Below are positions 1 to 7,758 of a stretch of 42,293 nt of DNA, piece by piece. The notes below the pieces were generated by a model. That model ran no database searches. It saw only the letters and a program-made list of their open reading frames with translations, and had not been told where the DNA came from. Each line of letters opens with the position of its first letter. Position 1 is the first letter of the stretch. The position numbers and the translations under genes are program-made. This DNA comes from a virus: positions 1 through 42,293 of the IMG/VR virus record IMGVR_UViG_3300046336_000213; one strand, written 5' to 3'.

Positions 1-92
1 CCCCCCCACTTATCACTTATCACTTTTCACTTATCACTTAATCCCCCCCATTTATCACTTTTCACTTATCACTTTTCACTTAATCCCCGTCC
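1..92. repeat. Short-period CACTTATCACTTTT repeat block at contig start
   Basis: A low-complexity block built from CACTTATC and CACTTTT units, broken by two C-runs (1-7 and 43-49). The same units recur at 1160-1231, 39449-39480 and 42166-42200, always intergenic. The left-end block carries one more C-run plus repeat unit than the right-end block, so copy number may vary or be mis-assembled. Confidence 0.8.
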
Positions 93-177
93 TTTCACGA
101 TTTCTGCACACCTTATAATATTGTATCACAATTCGGGACGAACCGACATTTCTAATCAAAATCCCTTGTGATATGCG
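52..177. repeat. Terminal direct repeat, left copy (126 bp)
   Basis: Identical to 42168-42293. Just upstream, 41-50 also matches 42157-42166, with a single T/C difference at 51. The duplication ends inside the first codons of the protease gene, as expected of a circular or permuted molecule cut at an arbitrary point. Positions 1-40 do not match the right end, which I attribute to the short repeats. Confidence 0.9.
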
Positions 178-1162
178 CGATACAATATTATGCTTCAAAG
201 CAATGCCAGAATCGGTGGACGTTGAAAAACGCATCCTCCGCAATGTCATTTTGGCACAAGTGGGCGAAGCAAAAGGGCATGGCGTCTTTGTTGAACAAAA
301 GTTCATCGAAGCCATTGCCGCGCAGTCGCCTACTGAGGGGGTGCTTTCCAACTTCGGACACAATTGGGACAATATGGGTTTGCAGTTCGGACGGGTCAAA
401 AACGTCCACGTCGAAGGCAACCAAACCAAAGGCGACCTGCACATCTACGCCAATGCTGACAATTCGCCACGCTTCCCAAACATGGGCACTTGGCTGATGA
501 ATCAAGCAACCGAAGACCCCGCAAGCGTGATGCTGTCTATTTCCTTCAAACCCGCTTACTTCTACCAATACAACGCGAGCCTTCAAGAAGTCAAGCTCGA
601 ATTAAACCGTTGGGGCGAACCCCGCGCCGAATTTGAGGGCAAACCTATTTATGTCGCTTTGGGCAAACTACGCTCGGTGGACATAGTGGACTCTGGCGCA
701 ATTACTGAAAAAATGTTTTCTAACTCTTCCGAACGCACGGGCTTCATTGGTCAGCTTAGGAAATTACTTGGTTTTGATATGACAAACGAGAATAACAACG
801 GCGGTGGCACAAACGACGGCTCATTCGTGTGGGTAGGACCTGTACAAATGTCCGCAGCAGATGCCGTAACTGAAATCATCGCTTTGCGCGAAAAAGAAAT
901 CAGTTTGAAAAGCGCGTTGGCAGCAGCCGAAGCGAAAGTAACGGAAAAAGAAGCCGAATTCGCCGCTAAAGAAGCAGCAAAAGATGCCACTATCACGGAC
1001 TTAAACGTGCAGTTGGCAGCAAAAGAAGCCCGCATCGTGGAGCTATCCAACGAAGGTGCTGGCGAACACGCCAAAAGTGACTTAGGCGGCAACGACAACA
1101 CCGAAAAAGACCCTGAAATGGCAGCATTTGGCAAAGGCTTACGCAATAGAAATAAGGGGTAA
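173..1162 (+). CDS. Capsid maturation protease with C-terminal scaffold-like region
   Basis: A 329-residue protein. Residues about 20-170 follow the prohead protease pattern (S78/U35-like): a conserved histidine at H63 (FGHNWDNMG), then a GRV strand, then a serine in the motif VMLSISF (S122). Residues about 230-300 are rich in Glu, Lys and Ala and should form a coiled coil, typical of a scaffolding domain fused to or following such proteases. It sits just ahead of the capsid gene, the usual place. A 13-bp inverted repeat (115-127 with 179-191) covers the start region, and an alternative ATG lies at 203. The third catalytic residue cannot be assigned by eye. The gene crosses the contig junction. 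Confidence 0.75.
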   Translation: MRDTILCFKAMPESVDVEKRILRNVILAQVGEAKGHGVFVEQKFIEAIAAQSPTEGVLSNFGHNWDNMGLQFGRVKNVHVEGNQTKGDLHIYANADNSPRFPNMGTWLMNQATEDPASVMLSISFKPAYFYQYNASLQEVKLELNRWGEPRAEFEGKPIYVALGKLRSVDIVDSGAITEKMFSNSSERTGFIGQLRKLLGFDMTNENNNGGGTNDGSFVWVGPVQMSAADAVTEIIALREKEISLKSALAAAEAKVTEKEAEFAAKEAAKDATITDLNVQLAAKEARIVELSNEGAGEHAKSDLGGNDNTEKDPEMAAFGKGLRNRNKG

Positions 1163-1231
1163 GTGAAAAGTGATAAGTGAAAAGTGGGTATGACGACCAC
1201 TTATCACTTATCACTTTTCACTTATCACTTA
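1160..1231. repeat. Inverted CACTTATC/GTGATAAG repeat between protease and capsid genes
   Basis: The left arm (1160-1187) carries GTGAAAAGTGATAAG units; the right arm (1198-1231) carries their complement, leaving a 10-base loop. It begins at the protease stop codon and could fold into an imperfect hairpin. Same repeat family as at the contig ends and at 39449. Confidence 0.75.
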
Positions 1232-1260
1232 GTTATCACCTTAAAAATTATACCTGAGAC

Positions 1261-2274
1261 ATGGCAATTGTACAAGCCTTGAAGACCAACAACGCCGCAC
1301 TCGTGGAACGTTGGTTGAATAAACAAGGGACGGAACTAATCCGTCAAATTTTCTTTGGCTTCCAAACTGCCTCAATTGTGCGGCGTTTTGGTGGTGTTAA
1401 AAAGACGCTTGACATCGGCGTTTTTAACAAGGATAAAAAAATCGTGCGCGGTTGGAGCAAAGATTTCGCGCCAAAGGGCGATGAATTTAGCTACGACAAG
1501 CTCACGCTTTCGGTAGGCAAAAAAAAGGTGGAGTTAGAAATGACTTACCTCGAAGAACAAGTTGAAGCCTTCGACGCTTACTTGGAAGGAACGGGCGAAG
1601 CGACATCGAGCATGAGCGACGAAGCCTACGGCACAAAGTTCATGGCGTGGTTGATGTCGGAAGCAGCCCAGGGCATTGATGAAGAATTTGAAGAAGCAAC
1701 GTGGATGGCGATTAAAGACGCGACTGCTCCTGCTGACGCTGATTTGATTCGCACCTTCGACGGCTACCGTCGCCAAGCGGCTACTATTTGTGCTGCGGCT
1801 GCTTCGGTTGTCAATACGGGCGCAATTGACCAAACCAATGCCGTTACAAAAGTTGAAACTTTCTTCCGGGGCTTCGACAAACGGATTCAGGCATCGGGTG
1901 CAATGATTGGCTGTACTTACAATTTGTTTAACGATTACAAAATTCACTACCGCGATATGCACAAGCAAAACGCCTTAGTGGAAACGTTCGCAGGAACAAA
2001 TTTTGAGGCAATTCCAATCTATCTCGGTGGCAAAAAAACCTATTTGATGCCATTTGCGGGTATGGGTGACGACGATGCACTCGTTGGCACACGCCCCGAA
2101 TGGATGGCAATGGGCTATGAAGACATCGGAGCTTGGGATGTTCAGAAACACGGCTGGCAGTTGTGGGCGTTGAAAGCGATGCGTTTTGGTATCACCTATT
2201 TGCAACAACGCAAAGGCTATTTGATTGCAAACGACCGCCTTATCAGCATCGAATCTACGCGCACAGTCGCGTAA
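1261..2274 (+). CDS. Major capsid protein (probable HK97 fold)
   Basis: A 337-residue protein directly downstream of the protease/scaffold gene, which is the standard slot for the major capsid protein. Length is normal for an HK97-fold shell protein. It lacks membrane segments and a signal peptide. The acidic helical stretch at about 95-150, followed by a beta-rich C-terminal half ending with QQRKGYLIANDRL, is compatible with the fold. I recognise it by position, size and general resemblance to Bacteroidota phage capsid proteins rather than by a diagnostic motif. The start ATG follows an AT-rich leader without a Shine-Dalgarno site, as is common in Bacteroidota. Confidence 0.72.
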   Translation: MAIVQALKTNNAALVERWLNKQGTELIRQIFFGFQTASIVRRFGGVKKTLDIGVFNKDKKIVRGWSKDFAPKGDEFSYDKLTLSVGKKKVELEMTYLEEQVEAFDAYLEGTGEATSSMSDEAYGTKFMAWLMSEAAQGIDEEFEEATWMAIKDATAPADADLIRTFDGYRRQAATICAAAASVVNTGAIDQTNAVTKVETFFRGFDKRIQASGAMIGCTYNLFNDYKIHYRDMHKQNALVETFAGTNFEAIPIYLGGKKTYLMPFAGMGDDDALVGTRPEWMAMGYEDIGAWDVQKHGWQLWALKAMRFGITYLQQRKGYLIANDRLISIESTRTVA

Positions 2275-2289
2275 TATTTTCAAAATTCC

Positions 2290-2317
2290 GTAGAGACGTG
2301 GCATGCCACGTCTCTAC
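2290..2317. repeat. Perfect 28-bp palindrome GTAGAGACGTGGC/GCCACGTCTCTAC
   Basis: A perfect palindrome 16 bases after the capsid stop. A related hairpin (AGACGCGA...TCGCGTCT) ends the 41267 gene at 42115-42134. It has no T-run, so it may be a mobile intergenic palindrome or mRNA 3-prime stabiliser rather than a terminator. Confidence 0.7.
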
Positions 2318-2334
2318 CTAATTCGCCAACAAAA

Positions 2335-2643
2335 ATGAAGAATACAGAACAGGAAGATGCAGTAGCCATGCGTGAAGCACTCCTACAAGACGAAATTGTA
2401 CGATTAGATGCCGATAATGCAGAGAAGGACCGAATTATTGCCGAACTAAGACAAAACGGTTCGACCCCCTCAGTATCAAAGCTGAAAATTCCAGAAGAAA
2501 CCTTCATCGTGGAAGAAGTAGAATATCGGTTTTTGGTGGCAGGATTTCACCACAAAAACAAATTCTACACGGCTAAGGAAGCTCTTGGCAATTTGGAATT
2601 ACTCGCTGAAATCGTCGAATTTGGTATCGTAACAACTGTCTGA
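2335..2643 (+). CDS. Small head/connector-region protein, unknown
   Basis: A 102-residue protein between the capsid gene and the 163-residue gene. The first 45 residues are strongly charged and heptad-like (a short coiled coil), followed by a linker that contains TPSV encoded by the dispersed 10-mer, then a compact C-terminal domain with VEYRFLVAGFHHKNKFYTA. Position suggests a capsid decoration or head-tail connector role, but no family is recognised. Confidence 0.6.
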   Translation: MKNTEQEDAVAMREALLQDEIVRLDADNAEKDRIIAELRQNGSTPSVSKLKIPEETFIVEEVEYRFLVAGFHHKNKFYTAKEALGNLELLAEIVEFGIVTTV

Positions 2644-2685
2644 AATTCAGACGGCATTTGTTAACCCTTAAAATTAATTATCGCA

Positions 2686-3177
2686 ATGGCTTGTGAACGC
2701 TCTGCGCTTAAAAATATTCGCCGCAAATGCGGTGCAAACGCGCCCTCTATCGGCGCAATGGTCTATTACACACCCATGTCTGAGTTTGTTACTCGACCTA
2801 TCGGTGGCTCTGATGGTGTCTCCGTTTCGGCTTTTTCGCTTATCGCTGGTGGCAAATTTCAAACGGTGGAATTGTCGAACAAAAAAGGGGCGTACAAAGG
2901 CGGTGGTAAGGAAGGTGGCTATTTCGAGCCGCAAATCACTTGCAATCATCCCAAAGTGAACGCGGAAAGCACAAGCGGCTTTCAAGCGATGCTCAATACC
3001 TTGTATGCCGTCATTTTTCCAGACAACAACGGGCAGCTGTTAATGTGCTTGGACATGGAATTTGAGTATGACCCGAACATTGACGACAGTCAAAACGGCT
3101 ACGAAATCAAATTCATGGGTGGTAAACAAGGCACGCCTTTATTGCACGTAGCCACAGGGACAATCATCCCTTTGTAA
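2686..3177 (+). CDS. Candidate virion structural protein (possibly tail tube)
   Basis: A 163-residue protein with no signal peptide or membrane segment. It opens with a short Cys-containing helix (CERSALKNIRRKCG) and continues as alternating short strands rich in Gly, Val and Phe, ending IIPL. Its place between the capsid and fibre genes and its size would fit a major tail (tube) protein, which a long-tailed phage must encode in this region, but I see no diagnostic motif. Start ATG is preceded by an AT-rich leader. Confidence 0.55.
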   Translation: MACERSALKNIRRKCGANAPSIGAMVYYTPMSEFVTRPIGGSDGVSVSAFSLIAGGKFQTVELSNKKGAYKGGGKEGGYFEPQITCNHPKVNAESTSGFQAMLNTLYAVIFPDNNGQLLMCLDMEFEYDPNIDDSQNGYEIKFMGGKQGTPLLHVATGTIIPL

Positions 3178-3180
3178 GTT

Positions 3181-3256
3181 CACCACCTACGGATATTCTC
3201 GTAGGTGGTGTGCCGAGTACACCATCAAGTTTTGGCAAACCCGACTTTTCGGGTGA
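3181..3256 (+). terminator. Two small hairpins after the 163-residue gene
   Basis: CACCACCTAC (3181-3190) pairs perfectly with 3201-3210, and a second stem ACCCGA/TCGGGT lies at about 3239-3254. Neither has a clear T-run, so termination is uncertain. Confidence 0.35.
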
Positions 3257-3292
3257 TTTTGCTTAATGCTATTTAAAAGCACCTGTTTTACA

Positions 3293-3490
3293 ATGAAAAA
3301 AATGCGAGCGAAAATAGAGGCTATCGCTATCGGTGGTCGGGGGTTTATTCGGCTTTCGCAACTATCGAATGAGGATATTCTAACGCTGATAGCCGAATAC
3401 CCCGATACAGCCCAGTATTTTGAAGAAATACCGACGGATGCTGACCCTATTGCCAAAAACAAAGTCGCGCAGTTGCCGCAACTAAAATAA
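3293..3490 (+). CDS. Small protein with LSNEDI...EYP motif
   Basis: 65 residues from ATG 3293 (MKKMRAK); the frame opens at 3266 but the nine upstream residues look like leader. Contains LSQLSNEDILTLIAEYP, which aligns with KMSDDDIALILDEYP in the next gene, so the two share a short helical motif and may have arisen from one ancestor. Function unknown; position in the structural operon suggests a virion or assembly role. Confidence 0.5.
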   Translation: MKKMRAKIEAIAIGGRGFIRLSQLSNEDILTLIAEYPDTAQYFEEIPTDADPIAKNKVAQLPQLK

Positions 3491-3504
3491 AAAAAACGTG
3501 ACGT

Positions 3505-3801
3505 ATGCCAACAAGTACCCGCTACACTTATCTCGGTCCTGAATACGACCATACGGGCGGCGTGTTACTTCCTGGCATGGTTGGTTTACCCCTCTATCCG
3601 CACAAAATGTCGGATGACGACATTGCGCTGATTTTAGATGAATACCCAAAACTTCGAAAGTTTTGGCATGACAGCTTTATCATCACAGACGGCGGCGGGG
3701 GAACGGGTGGAGGAACAGACACCTCTACTTGGAAATTGGATTGGACACCATTAAGAGTGATGACCAACCAATTGTCCGATTTGATTCATCAATTTGTTTA
3801 G
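3505..3801 (+). CDS. Small structural-region protein, Gly-rich linker
   Basis: 98 residues. The N-terminal part (TRYTYLGPEYDHTGG) is followed by the SDDDIALILDEYP motif shared with the preceding gene, then a linker GGGGTGGGTD and a short C-terminal segment ending in a helix (LSDLIHQFV). The layout (interaction motif, flexible linker, helix) would suit an adaptor that anchors the fibre encoded next, but this is inference. Confidence 0.55.
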   Translation: MPTSTRYTYLGPEYDHTGGVLLPGMVGLPLYPHKMSDDDIALILDEYPKLRKFWHDSFIITDGGGGTGGGTDTSTWKLDWTPLRVMTNQLSDLIHQFV

Positions 3802-3825
3802 TTAACTATTTTAAAATTTTATTTC

Positions 3826-4929
3826 ATGTTCAATTTTCTTGAGTTGAAAGCCAAATTGGAAGAATTGCAGGTACTCACGGTATCTGGCTTTCAATGGACA
3901 AAAGACGGTTTGCAGTGGTTGTACAACCGCATCGGACAAGTCCGCACGGAGTTGTTGGCAGCGATTGGCGCAGCTAAATCTGACGCCATTGCGGGCGCAA
4001 AAACCTACACGGACACAACGGTTGATTCTGCAAAAACGGACGTAAAATCTTACGCAGACGGCAAAGCAGCAACGGCAAAATCTGAGGCAATTGCAGATGC
4101 AAAAACCTATACAGACCAAACCGTTGATTCTGCAAAAACGGATGTAAAATCTTACGCTGACGGTAAAGCAGCAACGGCAAAATCGGAGGCAATTGCAGAT
4201 GCAAAAACCTATACTGACCAAACGGCTGTAACCACTTTAACGGCAGCAGCAGCAGCAGCAGACCAGAAAGTAGCGGCTGAGGTTATCGCTCGTGACCAAG
4301 CAATTGCGGCATCGAAAACGTTATTGGAAAGCTATGCAGACAGCAAAGCAACGGCAGCAGTTGCAACCGCAAAAGCCTACACAGATGGCGTAGGTGATGC
4401 GGCTGAACAAGCGCGTGCAGCAATGCAAACAACGCTCAACAACCGTTTGACTATCCTCGAAAGCGGCAATTTTGGCGCATGGGAAGATTTTGCAGTTTTA
4501 CCACTTACAGCAGCTGATGGCATCGCAACGCCTGCTCAATTGGCAGATGTTTTCGCGGCTTCAATGACGGCTGATGGCAAAACAGTGAAACCAAACGCGA
4601 CTTACGTTTTGATGGTGGAAGGCAATGTAGAGGTTGAGAAATCTATCATCTACACAAAAACGAATGGTCAATCGGCAACAGCTAACGCTTCTGCGGGTGA
4701 GCAATTCGTCGTCAAAACGGATGCAAATGGTGTAGTTGTATCGGCACGTTATGTCGCAAATCCTTTCATGGAAGCGAAAATGGCAACAGATGCTAATTTC
4801 CAAGAAGTGAAAACGGGTATTGCAGACCTTAAAAATGCGGTGGCAACAAACAACGCCAACATCTTGGCTATCCGTGACGGCATCCAAGCGATGGTTCAAG
4901 GCTGGACGGGAGGACTCCCAAACTCGTAA
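3826..4929 (+). CDS. Coiled-coil fibre-like protein with 34-residue tandem repeats
   Basis: 367 residues, no signal peptide. The N-terminal 45 residues are helical; residues 60-127 are two almost identical 34-residue units beginning TYTDQTVDSAK, followed by diverged Ala/Thr/Lys-rich heptads to about residue 215, then a globular stretch and a final helix. This is typical of trimeric coiled-coil phage fibres or tail needles. The reading frame ends at a stop three bases after a CCCAAAC heptamer that is in the right register for -1 slippage, which would add 24 residues (see the site at 4917). A strong terminator follows at 5030. Confidence 0.65.
   Translation: MFNFLELKAKLEELQVLTVSGFQWTKDGLQWLYNRIGQVRTELLAAIGAAKSDAIAGAKTYTDTTVDSAKTDVKSYADGKAATAKSEAIADAKTYTDQTVDSAKTDVKSYADGKAATAKSEAIADAKTYTDQTAVTTLTAAAAAADQKVAAEVIARDQAIAASKTLLESYADSKATAAVATAKAYTDGVGDAAEQARAAMQTTLNNRLTILESGNFGAWEDFAVLPLTAADGIATPAQLADVFAASMTADGKTVKPNATYVLMVEGNVEVEKSIIYTKTNGQSATANASAGEQFVVKTDANGVVVSARYVANPFMEAKMATDANFQEVKTGIADLKNAVATNNANILAIRDGIQAMVQGWTGGLPNS
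4003..4206. repeat. Tandem 102-bp coding repeat (2 copies)
   Basis: Positions 4003-4104 and 4105-4206 encode near-identical 34-residue units in the fibre-like gene. They differ mainly by silent changes, so the duplication is fairly recent or maintained by gene conversion. Confidence 0.8.
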
Positions 4930-4997
4930 CGGGTAGTTCGGCGGCTCAACCTGTACCTCCTTCATCGGGGGACTTTACAATAGACTTTGCAGGCTAA
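4917..4997 (+). other. Possible programmed -1 frameshift site and C-terminal extension
   Basis: In the zero frame the codons read ctC-CCA-AAC-tcg-TAA, so the heptamer C CCA AAC (4917-4923) has the X XXY YYZ form needed for tandem -1 slippage. After the slip the frame stays open for 24 codons to TAA 4995-4997, encoding a low-complexity Pro/Ser stretch and the ending DFTIDFAG. No strong downstream stem is visible, so a sequencing indel or chance is possible. Confidence 0.4.
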
Positions 4998-5029
4998 AGA
5001 ACGACTATCCAAAACTTAGCAACCAAATT

Positions 5030-5069
5030 GGGCTATTAGCTGACTCTATTAGCTGATAGCCCTTTTTTT
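5030..5069 (+). terminator. Rho-independent terminator
   Basis: GGGCTAT (5030-5036) pairs with ATAGCCC (5056-5062), followed by seven T. The loop contains a repeated TTAGCTGA. It separates the fibre-like gene from the signal-peptide fibre gene. Confidence 0.7.
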
Positions 5070-5092
5070 AATTCATCAATCTTTTTGAAATA

Positions 5093-7096
5093 ATGAAAAA
5101 TATTAAATTTTTCGCAGTCTTATCTGCTCTTTTTCTGTTCACGCTCAATTTGTCCGCACAAACGGACAGCGTGTTCAACCAAATCACGCTCGATGTGAAA
5201 CGCATCGTCGGCACGGACTCTATCACGCCAGAAGAGATGAACCGCATCTTAAAAATGCTCAATTATCGCATTAAAGCAACCGAGACTTTGAGCATCCCGA
5301 CAAGCGCGAAAGGTGTTTCTGGCGGTGTCGCACCACTCAATAGTTCGGGACAAGTGCCTGTGACGCATATTCCTGTGCATTTGCACAGTATGACGCAAAT
5401 TACGGATTATGTTCCATTAGATACAATAAGTAAGTTTGCCACGCAAAACCCAAGCGGTGGCGCGTATGCGAAAAAGGTAGATGGTTCGTATGCTAAACTC
5501 GCGTTTGAAGACGAAACGCACGATAATCAAAGCCTAAGTCTTAATGAAAGAACGCTGAATATTCAAGGTGGAAACTCTGTTATTTTGCCACTCGCTGATA
5601 CGAGCTTTCGACAAATTAATACGAATTTGAAGGGCGGAAACAATGCTTTTTTGTCGCAAAGCGGGACATATAACGTTTCGTTAGGAGATAGCACGTTGAT
5701 GTTTTCTTCTGAGACGACATCTGACAATACAGCTATCGGGCATAAATCATTGATGCAAGCTACTGGCATTGAAAATATTGCATTAGGAAGAGAAAGCCTA
5801 TCTGAAAATGTAATTGGCGAAGGGAATACAGCTATTGGGCATCATACGCTCAAAAAATTCATGGGCAATAATACGACTGCGATAGGTGCGTATGCGTTAA
5901 CAAATCTGACAACAGGGATTGGCAATATGGCTATTGGTTATGCGGCGATGCTTGGGACAACAACTGGCAGAAATAACACAGCGATTGGAAATGGTGCTTT
6001 GTTTCAACTCTCTACGGGAAGGAATAATGTTGGAGTAGGCGGAAGTGCTCTTAACATGATTACGACAGCATACGACAATATCGGTATTGGATTCGGAGCT
6101 ACTCGTTTTTCAAACGGCAACGGCAATATCGGTATTGGAACTTATAGCACATCTGGGACAACAACTGGCACAAGCAATGTTGGAATTGGCGGATATGCTC
6201 TATCAAGCAATCAGGTTGGTAGCAATAATACAGCAATTGGGATATCGGCTGGAAATAACATTACGGGCAATAATAACACAGCAATTGGCTACAACACACA
6301 AGTTCCAGACCCTACTGCGAACAATCAGTTAGTTTTAGGCACTCGTTTTATCGGGTATGCGGATGGTCACAATGAGTTACCAAATCGTACTAAATTAGAC
6401 ACTTTACAAATTTCCCAAAATGCCGCAATAGGCAAAGTCCTTACATCAGACGCTTCTGGCAATGCGCTTTGGCAAACACCCGCATCTGGTGGTGACCCTA
6501 ATTTCAGCACAGTCGGCACAACAAACGTAAAAAGCGGTTTAGATGCGCTTTACAACAATACAACAGGTGTCAGCAATACTGCAACGGGTGTAGCGTCATT
6601 AAACCAAAATACAACAGGCTACTGGAACTCTGGCGTGGGTTTTAAATCATTGAATAAAAACACAACAGGGTATCAAAACAGCGCAGTAGGTTCACAAGCA
6701 CTGTCTTCCAATACCATTGGATATAACAACATTGCGATGGGCGTAAATTCTCTATTGTACAACACAACAGGAAACAATAATGTATCCTTCGGTGTTGCGG
6801 CACTTGGCACAGTGACCAATGGCAGCGAAAATGTTGCAATGGGGTCTTTTGCGGGCAACAACCTTGTGAGTGGTAGCAATAACGTACTCATTGGTTTCAA
6901 TGCGAACCTTCCTTCTACAACAGGCAGCAACCAATTGTCGATAATGAATAAAATCTATATTGATGGAAACGGCAACTTCGTTTTTAAAAATGTAAAATCT
7001 TATGCCTCCGATGCGGCGGCTGATGCTGACACAACCCTACCAAGTCAAGCATTTTACAAAATCACGGGTAGTCGCGTTTTGTATCAAAAGCCTTAA
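5093..7096 (+). CDS. Fibre-like protein with Sec signal and NTAIG beta-roll repeats
   Basis: 667 residues. Residues 1-23 are a clear Sec signal peptide (MKNIKFF, hydrophobic core, SAQ cleavage site). Residues 72-95 contain GVAPLNSSGQVPVTHIP, the motif seen near the shaft of many phage tail fibres. From about 205 to 640 there are two blocks of 15-25-residue repeats of the type N-[TI]-[AG]-[IV]-G (NTAIGHKSL, NMAIGYAAM, NVGVGGSAL), like the YadA-type head beta-roll. The end reads DADTTLPSQAFYKITGSR. A tail-fibre architecture with an export signal is unusual: it may be a virion fibre with a host-derived N-terminus or a surface adhesin carried for the lysogen. A perfect 56-bp hairpin follows. Confidence 0.75.
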   Translation: MKNIKFFAVLSALFLFTLNLSAQTDSVFNQITLDVKRIVGTDSITPEEMNRILKMLNYRIKATETLSIPTSAKGVSGGVAPLNSSGQVPVTHIPVHLHSMTQITDYVPLDTISKFATQNPSGGAYAKKVDGSYAKLAFEDETHDNQSLSLNERTLNIQGGNSVILPLADTSFRQINTNLKGGNNAFLSQSGTYNVSLGDSTLMFSSETTSDNTAIGHKSLMQATGIENIALGRESLSENVIGEGNTAIGHHTLKKFMGNNTTAIGAYALTNLTTGIGNMAIGYAAMLGTTTGRNNTAIGNGALFQLSTGRNNVGVGGSALNMITTAYDNIGIGFGATRFSNGNGNIGIGTYSTSGTTTGTSNVGIGGYALSSNQVGSNNTAIGISAGNNITGNNNTAIGYNTQVPDPTANNQLVLGTRFIGYADGHNELPNRTKLDTLQISQNAAIGKVLTSDASGNALWQTPASGGDPNFSTVGTTNVKSGLDALYNNTTGVSNTATGVASLNQNTTGYWNSGVGFKSLNKNTTGYQNSAVGSQALSSNTIGYNNIAMGVNSLLYNTTGNNNVSFGVAALGTVTNGSENVAMGSFAGNNLVSGSNNVLIGFNANLPSTTGSNQLSIMNKIYIDGNGNFVFKNVKSYASDAAADADTTLPSQAFYKITGSRVLYQKP

Positions 7097-7107
7097 TTAA
7101 CTTACCC

Positions 7108-7226
7108 ACGTTCGGGAAAAGTGCCCCCGACCCCAGAGGGGAGTATCACGACTACCGAGACATCGGTCAAATGTCTCGGTAGTCGTGATACTCCCCTCTG
7201 GGGTCGGGGGCACTTTTCCCGAACGT
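7108..7226. repeat. Giant hairpin 1: perfect 56-bp inverted repeat, 7-base loop
   Basis: Positions 7108-7163 are perfectly complementary to 7171-7226. The core reads CCCCCGACCCCAGAGGGG then GTATCACGACTACCGAGACAT before the loop CGGTCAA. The perfection of the stem implies recent origin, gene conversion or selection on a structure. Related hairpins are at 8090 and 8227, bracketing the two small secreted-protein genes. Confidence 0.95.
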
Positions 7227-7245
7227 TATAAAATCATCCAAAAAA

Positions 7246-7758
7246 ATGAAATACCTTTTCCTATTTACTTTTTTGGCAGTTTTCGCAAGCTGCCACGTTC
7301 AAGACACTGCACAAGTTGTCTTAGATTTGCCTAAACTCGACATTTCGACCCCCTCAGTACCAAGCGGCACTTATACCCTCACAAAGGAAGTAAGCGTCAG
7401 CGCAATGGACAGCATCGTTAAAAACTTATCGGGCAAAACGCTGAATGAAGGCGTGGACATCGCCCTCACAGGTGTGACAATCAGCGTATTAACGCCAGAA
7501 AGTCTTACATTTTCGGGCTTTACGTATGCCACATTGTCCGTCAGTTCGGGAACGCAGATTGTGACCGTATTCAGTAACCCCCTCAGTATTTCGGGTAGAA
7601 ATTACGCAGTAACGGGCTTAAACAGCAACATAACCGCGTTGATTCAACACGCCAGACAAACAACAGGCATGTTGACGTATAATTTCACGGTCACAACCAA
7701 CGCAACAACACCCGCCGCATCATGGAGAATTCAACCTACCGCAAGTTTCTCATTATAG
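7246..7758 (+). CDS. Secreted lipoprotein, unknown
   Basis: 170 residues. MKYLFLFTFLAVFASC is a lipoprotein signal peptide with the lipobox cysteine at C16, so the mature protein should be anchored in the outer or inner membrane. The rest is Ser/Thr/Val-rich with alternating strands (TYTLTKEVSVSAMDSIVKN, TLSVSSGTQIVTVFSN), suggesting a single beta-sandwich. TPSV at about 36-39 is encoded by the dispersed 10-mer, which also occurs at 7579. It lies between giant hairpins 1 and 2 and its 3-prime end overlaps the next gene by 37 bases. Plausible roles are lysogenic surface modification or superinfection exclusion (inference from location and export signal). Confidence 0.65.
   Translation: MKYLFLFTFLAVFASCHVQDTAQVVLDLPKLDISTPSVPSGTYTLTKEVSVSAMDSIVKNLSGKTLNEGVDIALTGVTISVLTPESLTFSGFTYATLSVSSGTQIVTVFSNPLSISGRNYAVTGLNSNITALIQHARQTTGMLTYNFTVTTNATTPAASWRIQPTASFSL

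Noticed and set aside
751-1200. Long minus-strand frames opposite the protease, tape-measure and terminase genes
   Set aside because: They mirror the codon bias of the real genes and have no starts, leaders or known motifs.
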